Of a stretch of DNA of 64,000 nt, positions 17,732 to 25,270 are shown piece after piece. The stretch lies in the NCBI GenBank assembly GCA_900465685.1, contig UEGR01000011.1, positions 62,001-126,000 on the forward strand. The letters are read 5' to 3'. How positions within the stretch are numbered: position 1 is the first letter of the stretch; each line of letters starts with the position of its first letter. Origin of the DNA: Hyphomicrobiales bacterium (GTDB taxonomy: Bacteria; Pseudomonadota; Alphaproteobacteria; Rhizobiales; Rhizobiaceae). The translations under genes were made by a program, and so were the position numbers. A model generated the notes under the pieces. It worked only from the letters and a program-made list of their open reading frames with translations. It made no database searches and was not told the DNA's origin.

Positions 17732-19150
17732 ATGAATGATCTGGCGAAACTCGACGGCATCGCGATTGCCGGTCTGATCTCAAGCAAGGAGATCAGCGCA
17801 AGCGAAGTCCTCGAAACCACTATCGAACGGATCGAGCGGCTCAACCCGCAGCTCAATGCCGTCGTGCACCCGCATTATGATCTCGCGCGCAAGCAGGTCG
17901 CTGACGGCTTGGCCAAAAGCCCGCTCTCAGGCGTTCCGATGCTGTTGAAGAACACCGGCTTCGAAGCGGAAGGCATGCTTCTGTCGAGCGGGTCAGAACT
18001 GCTGCGCAATGTCGTCAGCAAACGCGATTCCACTATCACCGCGCGCTATAAAGCGGCGGGCATGGTGATTGTCGGCAAGTCCAATACGCCGGAATTTGCG
18101 CTGAGCTTCACCACGGAATCCGACGCCTTTGGCCCAACCCGCAATCCTTGGGATATCAACCGCACGGCGGGCGGCTCGTCAGGCGGCTCGACTGCAGCAG
18201 TTGCCAGCGGCATGGTGCCGCTTGCCAACAGTTCGGACGGTGCGGGTTCTACACGCCTGCCTGCCAGCCATTGCGGTCTTTTCGGGTTCAAGCCGTCGCG
18301 ACTGATCAATCCCGTTGGCCCTGCAGCCGCTGAAGCCATTGGCGGCATGTCCACACCACACGCCGTCACCTGGTCGGTGCGCGACAATGCGGCCATGCTC
18401 GACGTGACAGGCGGCAGCGATCTCGGCGACCCATGGGCCTCGCCCGCCAAGCCGGGCAGCTATCTGGCGGCGCTCGACAAAACACCGCCTCGCCTCAAGG
18501 TCGCGATGATTGTCGCTGCGCCGGACGGCTGCCCCATCGACCCAGAAATGGTCGAAAGCGTTCGCGCCACCGCGCGGTTGCTGGAAGACCTAGGACACAG
18601 TGTCGAAGAAGTTGCAGATGCAGGCTATGACGCGGAAGCGCTGAAAGCAGCATGGCGCATCATCGTCGGCGTCAATGTGGCCTTGGGTGTCAGCGGTGGC
18701 GATGCAGCTTCTGCCAACATCGCCAAGCTTGAACCCGTCAATCAGCAATGGGTCCGCGAAGCCTTGGCAATACCCGGCACCCGCTATTTGTGGGCCGTCA
18801 ACCAGCTGCACGCTTCGGCACGAGCACTCGGGCAGTTCTTCAGCACATATGACGTCATGCTGACCCCTGCTGCGGCAGAACCCGCGCCGCTCTTGGGCAA
18901 GCTTGCCGGTCAGGGCAAGAACATCGACGAATTCTACGATCTGTTCTGGTCGCATTCGCCGTTCACTGCCGTTTTCAACACATCCGGCTGCCCGGCAATG
19001 TCGGTTCCACTCGGCATGAGTTCCCATGGCCTGCCCATCGGCTCGCATCTCGGCGCCGGTTTTGGAAACGACGCACTGCTTTTCGCGCTGGCTGCGGAGC
19101 TTGAACGCACCGCTCCGTGGATCGACCGGCGCCCATCCATATTCGGCTGA
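17732..19150 (+). CDS. Amidase-signature hydrolase 1
   Basis: A 472-residue amidase-signature family hydrolase with the Ser-cisSer-Lys machinery: the Lys in VPMLLKNTGF (near residue 73), the glycine/serine segment TAGGSSGGSTAAVASGMVPL and the nucleophile region SSDGAGSTRLPASHCGLFGF. The family cleaves amide bonds of small molecules in the cytoplasm. In the island it could hydrolyse the amide or formamide made when the pyridine ring is opened, releasing ammonia. It is in an operon with a second, clearly different amidase 11 bases downstream. Confidence 0.87.
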   Translation: MNDLAKLDGIAIAGLISSKEISASEVLETTIERIERLNPQLNAVVHPHYDLARKQVADGLAKSPLSGVPMLLKNTGFEAEGMLLSSGSELLRNVVSKRDSTITARYKAAGMVIVGKSNTPEFALSFTTESDAFGPTRNPWDINRTAGGSSGGSTAAVASGMVPLANSSDGAGSTRLPASHCGLFGFKPSRLINPVGPAAAEAIGGMSTPHAVTWSVRDNAAMLDVTGGSDLGDPWASPAKPGSYLAALDKTPPRLKVAMIVAAPDGCPIDPEMVESVRATARLLEDLGHSVEEVADAGYDAEALKAAWRIIVGVNVALGVSGGDAASANIAKLEPVNQQWVREALAIPGTRYLWAVNQLHASARALGQFFSTYDVMLTPAAAEPAPLLGKLAGQGKNIDEFYDLFWSHSPFTAVFNTSGCPAMSVPLGMSSHGLPIGSHLGAGFGNDALLFALAAELERTAPWIDRRPSIFG

Positions 19151-19161
19151 GGAAATGTTTG

Positions 19162-20460
19162 ATGAACAACTCTGAAATCCTTGCCCTAAATGCTCGCGAC
19201 ATCGCCGCTGCCGTAGCCTCCGGTGCTCTCACCACCCGTGCGGTCACGGAAGCCTATCTTGAACGCATTGCGGACAGGGACGGCCCGGTCATGGCGTGGC
19301 AGCATCTTGATGCCGCGCAGGTGCGCGCCGCCGCCGATGCGATGGATGCATCTGGAGCCAAGGGAGCGCTGGCTGGCGTCCCGATTGGCGTCAAGGACGT
19401 CATCGACACAGCCGACATGCCCACGGGCTATGGCACGAGCATCTATGAGGGCTTTCAGCCGCCATGGGATGCGCCAGCCGTGCAGATCACCCGCAATGCA
19501 GGCGGCTTGATCCTGGGCAAGACGGTGAGCACGGAACTTGCCATGGCAAGCCCGAACAAGACCCGCAACCCGCATAATCCGGCCCATACGCCGGGCGGAT
19601 CGTCATCCGGTTCCTGTGCTGCCGTTGCCGCTGGCATGGTGCCTCTGGCCTATGGCACGCAAACTTCCGGTTCGGTTATTCGCCCTGCAAGCTTTTGCGG
19701 TGTGACGGCCTTCAAGCCGACCTTCGGTGCGATCAACACGGTCGGGATCAAGGTGCTCTGCCATGGACTGGATACGCTCGGCATTCTCAGCCGTAACATT
19801 GGCGATGCCGCCCATTGCGCCGCAGTGCTGACCGGTAAATCCGACCTGGCCACCCTCACAGTACCGGCGCGCCCTCGCATCGGTGTCCTGCTCGGCACGC
19901 GACTTGAAAAGGCGGAAGCCTATGCAATCGACATCGTCAACCGGCTGGCGTCCCTTGCGGAAGCATCCGGCGCAGACGTAACCGTGCTGGCCGCTCCGTC
20001 CTGGTTTGACGGCATTTTCGACCTGCATGAAGCCGTCATGGGCTGGGAAGTCACCCAGTCACTCGTCTCCGAGACCAGCCGCCATTGGGATCGGCTGACA
20101 CCCGTTACCCGCGCCATGATGGAAGATCAGGGTCGCGTTGATGAAGTCCGTTATCGTGCCGCCATGGGCGAGATTCCGGGCATTCGCCTGATGATGGACG
20201 CGATCCTCTCGCGTTTCGATGCGGTGTTGACGCTGGCCGCTCCCGGCGAAGCGCCGGAAGGAACGCCAACTGGCGACCCGATTTTCAACCGGCTGTGGAG
20301 TGTCCTGCAAGTGCCGCTCATCTGCCTCCCCGCAGGCAAAGGCCCAAAAGGATTGCCAGTCGGCGTCCAGCTTGTCGGCGTGCGCGGCGCCGACCACCGG
20401 CTTGCCTCAGCGGCGCTCTTTCTTGAAACCGTGCTTGCTGCAAAAGGAGGCACCCTATGA
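19162..20460 (+). CDS. Amidase-signature hydrolase 2
   Basis: A 432-residue amidase-signature enzyme: Lys in GVPIGVKDVIDTADM, TPGGSSSGSCAAVAAGMVPL, and YGTQTSGSVIRPASFCGV with the serine nucleophile. The ATG at 19162 follows GAGGAAATGTTTG; an in-frame ATG at 19117 lies inside the previous gene. Its stop overlaps the flavin reductase start by four bases (ATGA). Having two amidases in one operon suggests two successive C-N cleavages, for example deformylation and deamidation of a ring-opened product. This is inferred from context. Confidence 0.87.
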   Translation: MNNSEILALNARDIAAAVASGALTTRAVTEAYLERIADRDGPVMAWQHLDAAQVRAAADAMDASGAKGALAGVPIGVKDVIDTADMPTGYGTSIYEGFQPPWDAPAVQITRNAGGLILGKTVSTELAMASPNKTRNPHNPAHTPGGSSSGSCAAVAAGMVPLAYGTQTSGSVIRPASFCGVTAFKPTFGAINTVGIKVLCHGLDTLGILSRNIGDAAHCAAVLTGKSDLATLTVPARPRIGVLLGTRLEKAEAYAIDIVNRLASLAEASGADVTVLAAPSWFDGIFDLHEAVMGWEVTQSLVSETSRHWDRLTPVTRAMMEDQGRVDEVRYRAAMGEIPGIRLMMDAILSRFDAVLTLAAPGEAPEGTPTGDPIFNRLWSVLQVPLICLPAGKGPKGLPVGVQLVGVRGADHRLASAALFLETVLAAKGGTL

Positions 20461-20972
20461 TCCAGCCAGCCACCGATCAGCTGACCGATGATTTTCGCTC
20501 TGCCATGCGTCAGCTTGCGGCGACGGTGAACATCATCACCGCCGGTGAAGGCGATCAGCGGCGCGGTCTGACCGCAACTGCCGTCTGCTCCATGTCGCTG
20601 ACGCCGCCTTCCATGCTTGTCTGCGTCAATCGCTTCGGTGAGGCGCACAAGGCGATCACCTCGGCGGGAAGCTTCTGCGTCAATATTCTCGCCGACCGCC
20701 AGCGTGAAGTCGCCATGCGTTTCGCAGGCCAGATCGGCCAGATGGGCGAAGACAAATTTGCGCCCTATCACTGGACAAGCCTTGCCACGGGTGCACCCGC
20801 TCTTGATGACGCCATGGCCAATCTCGATTGCGAGATCGCGACGGTTTCCGAGACAGACAGCCATTCGATTTTCATTGGCAATGTAAAGGCAATCCGCTTC
20901 GGACCCGAAACATCGCCGCTGCTGCACTACAACCGCAACTTTTTCACATTGGCAAACCAAAACGCACTCTAG
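20457..20972 (+). CDS. Flavin reductase (HpaC-like), monooxygenase partner
   Basis: A 171-residue flavin reductase of the HpaC/RutF split-barrel family, which uses NAD(P)H to supply reduced flavin to an oxygenase. Family features are FRSAMRQLAATVNIITAGEG at the N-terminus, RRGLTATAVCSMSLTPPSML, GSFCVNILADRQ and a terminal HYNRNFFTL. It is the natural partner of the HpaB-like oxygenase at 15782-17269, although a terminator and three genes separate them. The start overlaps the amidase stop (ATGA). The stop codon lies inside the left arm of a palindromic hairpin. Confidence 0.88.
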   Translation: MIQPATDQLTDDFRSAMRQLAATVNIITAGEGDQRRGLTATAVCSMSLTPPSMLVCVNRFGEAHKAITSAGSFCVNILADRQREVAMRFAGQIGQMGEDKFAPYHWTSLATGAPALDDAMANLDCEIATVSETDSHSIFIGNVKAIRFGPETSPLLHYNRNFFTLANQNAL

Positions 20973-21024
20973 AGCGGTTTCAGCAGAGGTTGAATCGTAA
21001 TAACCGCTCTAGCCTTTTGTTTTG
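20969..21024 (+). terminator. Palindromic hairpin / terminator after the flavin reductase gene
   Basis: Perfect 11-bp stem (CTAGAGCGGTT 20969-20979, AACCGCTCTAG 21002-21012) followed by CCTTTTGTTTTG. The left arm includes the TAG stop of the reductase. The GAGCGGTT core is shared with the larger repeat at 52677-52775, so this looks like an intergenic repeat that doubles as a terminator. Confidence 0.6.
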
Positions 21025-21050
21025 TCGTACATCCCGACAGAGTGAGAACA

Positions 21051-21132
21051 GGCTGCACCAGAAAAGTCATAATAACAAATAGATAGAGCACTTTCTTCAT
21101 CGGTACTGGCCGACGTGCTCTCTGGTGCAGCC
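21051..21132. repeat. 82-base nested inverted repeat upstream of the ring-cleavage gene
   Basis: Outer arms are a perfect 12-bp inverted repeat (GGCTGCACCAGA 21051-21062, TCTGGTGCAGCC 21121-21132). Nested inside is AGAGCAC (21085-21091) with GTGCTCT (21115-21121). The stretch AACAAATAGATAGAGC (21074-21089) also occurs inverted in the repeat at 52677-52775. It ends 41 bases before the dioxygenase start, so it lies in the promoter or 5' leader. Confidence 0.6.
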
Positions 21133-21173
21133 ACAATGTCAAACGGGCAGACGCCCAATGGAGGTATCATATC

Positions 21174-22217
21174 ATGTCAATCAGCGACGCTCAGTTCCTG
21201 AAGGGCTGGAGACAGGTGCTCGAAATGTGCAACCTGAAAGCTGGCGAACAGGTCACCATTCTGACGAGTGACGACAGCAACAAACAGATCGCCTATATCG
21301 CCAAGCTTGCAGCTTCCGATCTTGGCGCGGTTGTCACCGAACTGAACCTTGCTCCGGTCAACGCCGAAAAAGCGATTTCGCCAGACAAGTCTGGCTATAT
21401 CGGCAAGACGCCGCTCGACGGCAATTCGGCAGCACTGGCCTGCCTTATGGCGTCCGACATGGTCATCGACACATTGCAGCTTCTGTTTTCCAAGGAACAG
21501 GAAGAAGTACTGAAGACTGGCACGCGCATGCTGCTGGCGGTGGAACCACCAGCAATCATGATGCGCCAGATTCCGCGCCCGGAAGACAAGCTGCGCGTTC
21601 TCGCTGCCGCCAAGAAGATCGGCGCGGCCAAGGAAATGCACGTGACCTCGAAAGCCGGTACGGATTTCCGCTGCCGTCTCGGCCAATATCCGGTTCTCAC
21701 GCAATATGGTTTGGCCGATGAGCCGGGCCGCTGGGACCACTGGCCAAGCTGCTTTTCCGCCCGCTGGCCGGATGAAGGCAGTGCCGAAGGCACCATCGTC
21801 ATTGACGAAGGCGACATCCTGCTGCCGTTCAAAAAATACGCTCGCGCGCCGATTACGGTCACCATCGAAAAGGGCTTTATTGTTGATATCAAAGGCGGTT
21901 ACGACGCCGAGTTCATGCGCAAGTTCATGGACAGCTTCAATGACCCCCGCGCCTATGCCATGGCCCATGTCGGCTGGGGTCTGGAAAACCGCGCCAACTG
22001 GACGGTACTCGGCCTTTACAATCCCGAGGCACAGCTTGGCATGGATGCGCGCTCGTTCGCAGGCAATTTCCTGTGGTCGTCGGGTCCGAATACCGAAGCT
22101 GGCGGCGATCGCGATACGCCGTGCCATCTCGATATTCCACTGCGCAATTGCTCTGTCTCTCTCGATGGCGAAGTCATGACACTGGAAGGCGTCGTGGTTC
22201 CTGCGGATCAGAAGTAA
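21174..22217 (+). CDS. NicX-like 2,5-dihydroxypyridine 5,6-dioxygenase family enzyme
   Basis: A 347-residue Fe(II) ring-cleaving dioxygenase. It resembles Pseudomonas NicX (2,5-dihydroxypyridine 5,6-dioxygenase) over the whole length as I recall that protein: GTRMLLAVEPP, SKAGTDFRC, then LGQYPVLTQYGLADEPGRWD, and TPCHLDIPLRNC. The metal ligands fall at the same positions, His265, His318 and Asp320. NicX opens a dihydroxypyridine to N-formylmaleamate. No nicD, nicE or nicF homologue is nearby, and the neighbours are B6 enzymes, so the true substrate is probably a substituted dihydroxypyridine. A strong GGAGG precedes the start. Four bases separate it from the GMC oxidase gene. Confidence 0.87.
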   Translation: MSISDAQFLKGWRQVLEMCNLKAGEQVTILTSDDSNKQIAYIAKLAASDLGAVVTELNLAPVNAEKAISPDKSGYIGKTPLDGNSAALACLMASDMVIDTLQLLFSKEQEEVLKTGTRMLLAVEPPAIMMRQIPRPEDKLRVLAAAKKIGAAKEMHVTSKAGTDFRCRLGQYPVLTQYGLADEPGRWDHWPSCFSARWPDEGSAEGTIVIDEGDILLPFKKYARAPITVTIEKGFIVDIKGGYDAEFMRKFMDSFNDPRAYAMAHVGWGLENRANWTVLGLYNPEAQLGMDARSFAGNFLWSSGPNTEAGGDRDTPCHLDIPLRNCSVSLDGEVMTLEGVVVPADQK

Positions 22218-22221
22218 GGCC

Positions 22222-23757
22222 ATGGCACAATACGACGTGGCAATCATTGGCGCCGGCTCTGCTGGCGCCCTTCTCGCCGCACGGCTGAGCGAAGATCCGG
22301 CACGGCAAGTTGTGCTGATCGAGGCCGGTGGCGAGCCGACAGACCCCGATATCTGGAAACCGGCCATGTGGCCCGCGATCCAGCATCGCCCCTATGATTG
22401 GGATTATAATACCGTCCCGCAGCCGGGTGCTGCCGGTCGCAGTTTCGCTTGGGCACGCGGCAAGGCGTTGGGTGGCTCCAGCCTGCTGCATGCCATGGGG
22501 TATATGCGCGGCCATCCCGCCGACTTTGCTGCCTGGGCGGAAGCGACGGGCGATGAACGCTGGAGTTGGGAAGGCTTGCAGAAAGCCTTCATGGCAAATG
22601 AAGACCACGCACTGGGCGGCGATGGTATCCACGGCAAGGGCGGCCCGATGCCGGTATGGATACCGGACGAGGAGGTCAGCCCCCTGACCCGCGCCTTCAT
22701 CGAAGCGGGTGCTGCACTTGGCCTGCCCCGTATTCCCGGTCACAGCACCGGGCAGATGATGGGTGTTACGCCGAACTCGCTGATGATCCGCGATGGCCGA
22801 CGCGTAACGGTCGCCGAAGCATGGCTGACGCCAAGTGTGCGTGCGCGTCCCAACCTGACGATACTGACAGGTACCCGTACCCGACATCTCAGTCTCGACA
22901 ACTCCCACGTCGTGGGGCTTGAAGTCGTCGGCCCGGAAGGTCCAAATACGATCACTGCTGACCAGATCATCCTTTCAGCAGGTTCTCTGGAAGGCCCGGC
23001 CCTTCTCATGCGTTCCGGCATTGGACCGGAAGACGTGTTGCAAGAGGCTGGCGTGACCTGCCGTATCAAAGCGCCTGAACTGGGCCGCAATCTGATGGAT
23101 CACCTGCTGGGCGCAGGCAATCTCTACGCTGCCAGACAAAAGCTGGCACCATCCCGTCTGCAGCATTCGGAGAGCATGGCCTATATGCGTGCCGATGGCA
23201 CTGCGACGGACGGCCAGCCCGAAATCGTCGTCGGATGCGGGGTTGCGCCCATTGTGTCGGAACTTTTCACGGCACCAGCACCGGGCAGCGCCTATTCCTT
23301 CCTGTTCGGCGTTACGCATCCCACAAGCCGTGGTGAAATACGCATAACCGGTGCAGGTCTGGACGATCCCCTTAGGATCGACCCCAAATATCTCCAGACC
23401 GAAAACGACCGGCGATTGTTTCGGGCGGCCCTCGCGGCAGCGCGGGAAATCGGCCATCGCCCCGAACTGGATGAATGGCGCGACCACGAAATTCTCCCCG
23501 GAGCCGTTGAAACTGAGGACGATATCGACGCCTTCATCGCCAAGGCTGCCATCACGCATCACCACCCGTCAGGAACCTGCCGTATGGGCAAGGACGATGC
23601 CGCAGTGGTCGATCCCGACTTGCGGCTGAATGGGCTGGATAATGTCTATGTCGTGGATGGCTCCGTTCTGCCGAGCCTGACCGCTGGTCCCATCCACGCG
23701 GCCATTCAAGCCATCGCCGAACGCTTTGCCAGCGATTTCATTGGCAAGGCAAATTGA
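22222..23757 (+). CDS. GMC oxidoreductase, pyridoxine 4-oxidase-like
   Basis: A 511-residue FAD-dependent GMC-family alcohol oxidase. The FAD motif IIGAGSAGALLAARLSEDP is at residue 8 and the ADP-binding ARGKALGGSSLLHAMGYMRG follows. It closely resembles Mesorhizobium loti pyridoxine 4-oxidase as I recall it: DWDYNTVPQPG, EDHALGGDGIHGKGG, GVTPNSLMIRDGRRVT and RLQHSESMAYMRADG. The catalytic base is probably His448 in HHHPSGTCRMG. Pro490 in AGPIHAA replaces the second His/Asn of most GMC enzymes, as in pyridoxine 4-oxidase. Reaction: pyridoxine plus O2 to pyridoxal plus H2O2. It is the last gene of the rightward operon. Confidence 0.89.
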   Translation: MAQYDVAIIGAGSAGALLAARLSEDPARQVVLIEAGGEPTDPDIWKPAMWPAIQHRPYDWDYNTVPQPGAAGRSFAWARGKALGGSSLLHAMGYMRGHPADFAAWAEATGDERWSWEGLQKAFMANEDHALGGDGIHGKGGPMPVWIPDEEVSPLTRAFIEAGAALGLPRIPGHSTGQMMGVTPNSLMIRDGRRVTVAEAWLTPSVRARPNLTILTGTRTRHLSLDNSHVVGLEVVGPEGPNTITADQIILSAGSLEGPALLMRSGIGPEDVLQEAGVTCRIKAPELGRNLMDHLLGAGNLYAARQKLAPSRLQHSESMAYMRADGTATDGQPEIVVGCGVAPIVSELFTAPAPGSAYSFLFGVTHPTSRGEIRITGAGLDDPLRIDPKYLQTENDRRLFRAALAAAREIGHRPELDEWRDHEILPGAVETEDDIDAFIAKAAITHHHPSGTCRMGKDDAAVVDPDLRLNGLDNVYVVDGSVLPSLTAGPIHAAIQAIAERFASDFIGKAN

Positions 23758-23846
23758 CGAAACGGGGCGCCTGCGCACCGCCGTCAAAATTCCCGGCTAT
23801 GGTCTGTCATCAATGACGATGAATGCGCCCTGATGAGTAGGGGGCG

Positions 23847-24932
23847 TTACTCGCCAGCAGCTTCCAGTTGCTGGCGCTTCCTTTTTCGGGATGACAGAAC
23901 GGAATCGCTCTGCCTGACCACGAGATCAGCGCCGACGAGCACCTTGACTGCGGGCTGCTTGTCAGCCGCATTGATCAGATCGTCCAGTATCGACACCGCC
24001 AGATTGCCGATCTTGCGCTTGGACACGTCAACCGTTGTCAGCATCGGCTCCATGGTGGCGCTTTGCGGCAGATTGTCAAAGCCGATCACCGAAACATCTT
24101 CCGGAATACGCACGCCGCTTTCCTTCAGCGCCCGGATGAAGCCATAGGCAATGATGTCGTTGGTGCAGAAATAGCATTCAGCCAGATCGTGCCCGGATTT
24201 CAGCAATTCTCGCGTATCGCGATAAGCGCCTTCATAGGTCGATTCGACCGACAGGATATCCTCGGGCTGAACCTTGAGGTTGAGCCGCTGCATGTTCTTC
24301 ACATAAGCTTCGCGGCGCAAACGGAAGTTCATCGTCTCGGTGGGGCTGGCGACAAAGCCGATGCGGGAAAAGCCGGATTGCTTGAAGTGCGACAAGACCT
24401 TGAAGACCGCGTCTTCATTGTTCATATCCACGAAATTGGCCTCGACGACATCATAGAATGTGTCGATGAAAACGGTAGGCAGGCCCATGCCCTGTATCAT
24501 GTGGATATCGACGGCCGACAATTCGGTGCCAAGCGCGATGACACCACGAACAGGCGCACCCGCAAGTGATTCCGCCACAGTACTGACCGGCTGCCCTTCA
24601 AAACTGGCAACTTCCAGCGTGTAATTGCGGCGGGATGCTTCCGACGACATGCCGTCGATATAGTCTGAAACAAACACGCTGTGATCGCGATTGACCGTGC
24701 CGCCATGTTTGGAAATCTTCAGGAATCGGATGGTTTCACCCGGTCCGCTTGTGCCATTGCCAGCTTTGGCGACGCGTGGCACATAATTCAGCCGCGAGAC
24801 GGCCTCAAGAACACGTGCGCGAGTCTCACCCGAAATTTCACCCTTGCCGTTGAGCACAAGCGAAACCGTGGCCGGAGAAACACCCGCATTCTCGGCGATA
24901 TCCCTGATCGTAAAAGATTTCTTCTTTTTCAT
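23847..24932 (-). CDS. LacI-family transcriptional regulator
   Basis: A 361-residue regulator. The N-terminal helix-turn-helix is FTIRDIAENAGVSPATVSLV with the hinge region LNGKGEISGETRARVLEAVS. A periplasmic-binding-protein-like effector domain follows (GVIALGTELSAVDIHM, YFCTNDIIAYGFIRAL, SVIGFDNLPQS). It is divergent from the sugar-type ABC operon at 25271. The 338-base gap between them holds two identical 11-base palindromes that are likely its operators. It is expected to repress the importer and dha kinase genes until a sugar or sugar-phosphate is present. Confidence 0.92.
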   Translation of the reverse strand: MKKKKSFTIRDIAENAGVSPATVSLVLNGKGEISGETRARVLEAVSRLNYVPRVAKAGNGTSGPGETIRFLKISKHGGTVNRDHSVFVSDYIDGMSSEASRRNYTLEVASFEGQPVSTVAESLAGAPVRGVIALGTELSAVDIHMIQGMGLPTVFIDTFYDVVEANFVDMNNEDAVFKVLSHFKQSGFSRIGFVASPTETMNFRLRREAYVKNMQRLNLKVQPEDILSVESTYEGAYRDTRELLKSGHDLAECYFCTNDIIAYGFIRALKESGVRIPEDVSVIGFDNLPQSATMEPMLTTVDVSKRKIGNLAVSILDDLINAADKQPAVKVLVGADLVVRQSDSVLSSRKRKRQQLEAAGE

Positions 24933-25113
24933 ACGCTCCGCACGGCTGCCGTCATCAGCACGTCATTCCCCTATTTGGCCGCTTCAGGCCTCACCCGCCC
25001 GACTGACCCGCTTTGGCAGCGCCAGAATGACAGGCTGGATTCCTCTTCACTGCGTATCTTATTCGGAAATCTGCGCCACGCTACTCAGAAAGCACGGCGA
25101 TAAAACACTATTT

Positions 25114-25124
25114 GTTTAGTAAAC
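25114..25124. promoter_or_regulatory. LacI-type operator 1
   Basis: GTTTAGTAAAC, a perfect 5-bp inverted repeat around a central G, inside TTTGTTTAGTAAAC. An identical copy lies at 25244-25254, 130 bases away centre to centre, a spacing compatible with looping. The site is 182 bases upstream of the LacI gene start. Confidence 0.65.
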
Positions 25125-25223
25125 ACAACTGCCGTGTTTTTAAAACGATTAAGCTGAAAACCTGCGCAAATCAACCAAAAATTAGGCATACTCCGCTTGA
25201 CATCGCTGTTAGCAAAGCAATAG

Positions 25224-25254
25224 GTTTAGTGAAATAATTTTTTGTTTAGTAAAC
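25224..25254. promoter_or_regulatory. LacI-type operator 2 with adjacent half-match
   Basis: A second perfect copy of GTTTAGTAAAC is at 25244-25254, ending 16 bases before the permease start and just before its ribosome site (GGAGGAGA). A near copy, GTTTAGTGAAA, is at 25224-25234. Repressor bound here would block initiation or early elongation. No gene is seen elsewhere in 24933-25270. Confidence 0.65.
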
Positions 25255-25270
25255 GCTGTAGGAGGAGACC

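Noticed and set aside
20457-22217. Nicotinate degradation (nic) cluster
   Set aside because: NicX-like dioxygenase and a flavin reductase are present, but NicA/NicB hydroxylase, NicC, NicD, NicE and NicF are not seen, and the neighbours are B6 vitamer enzymes.
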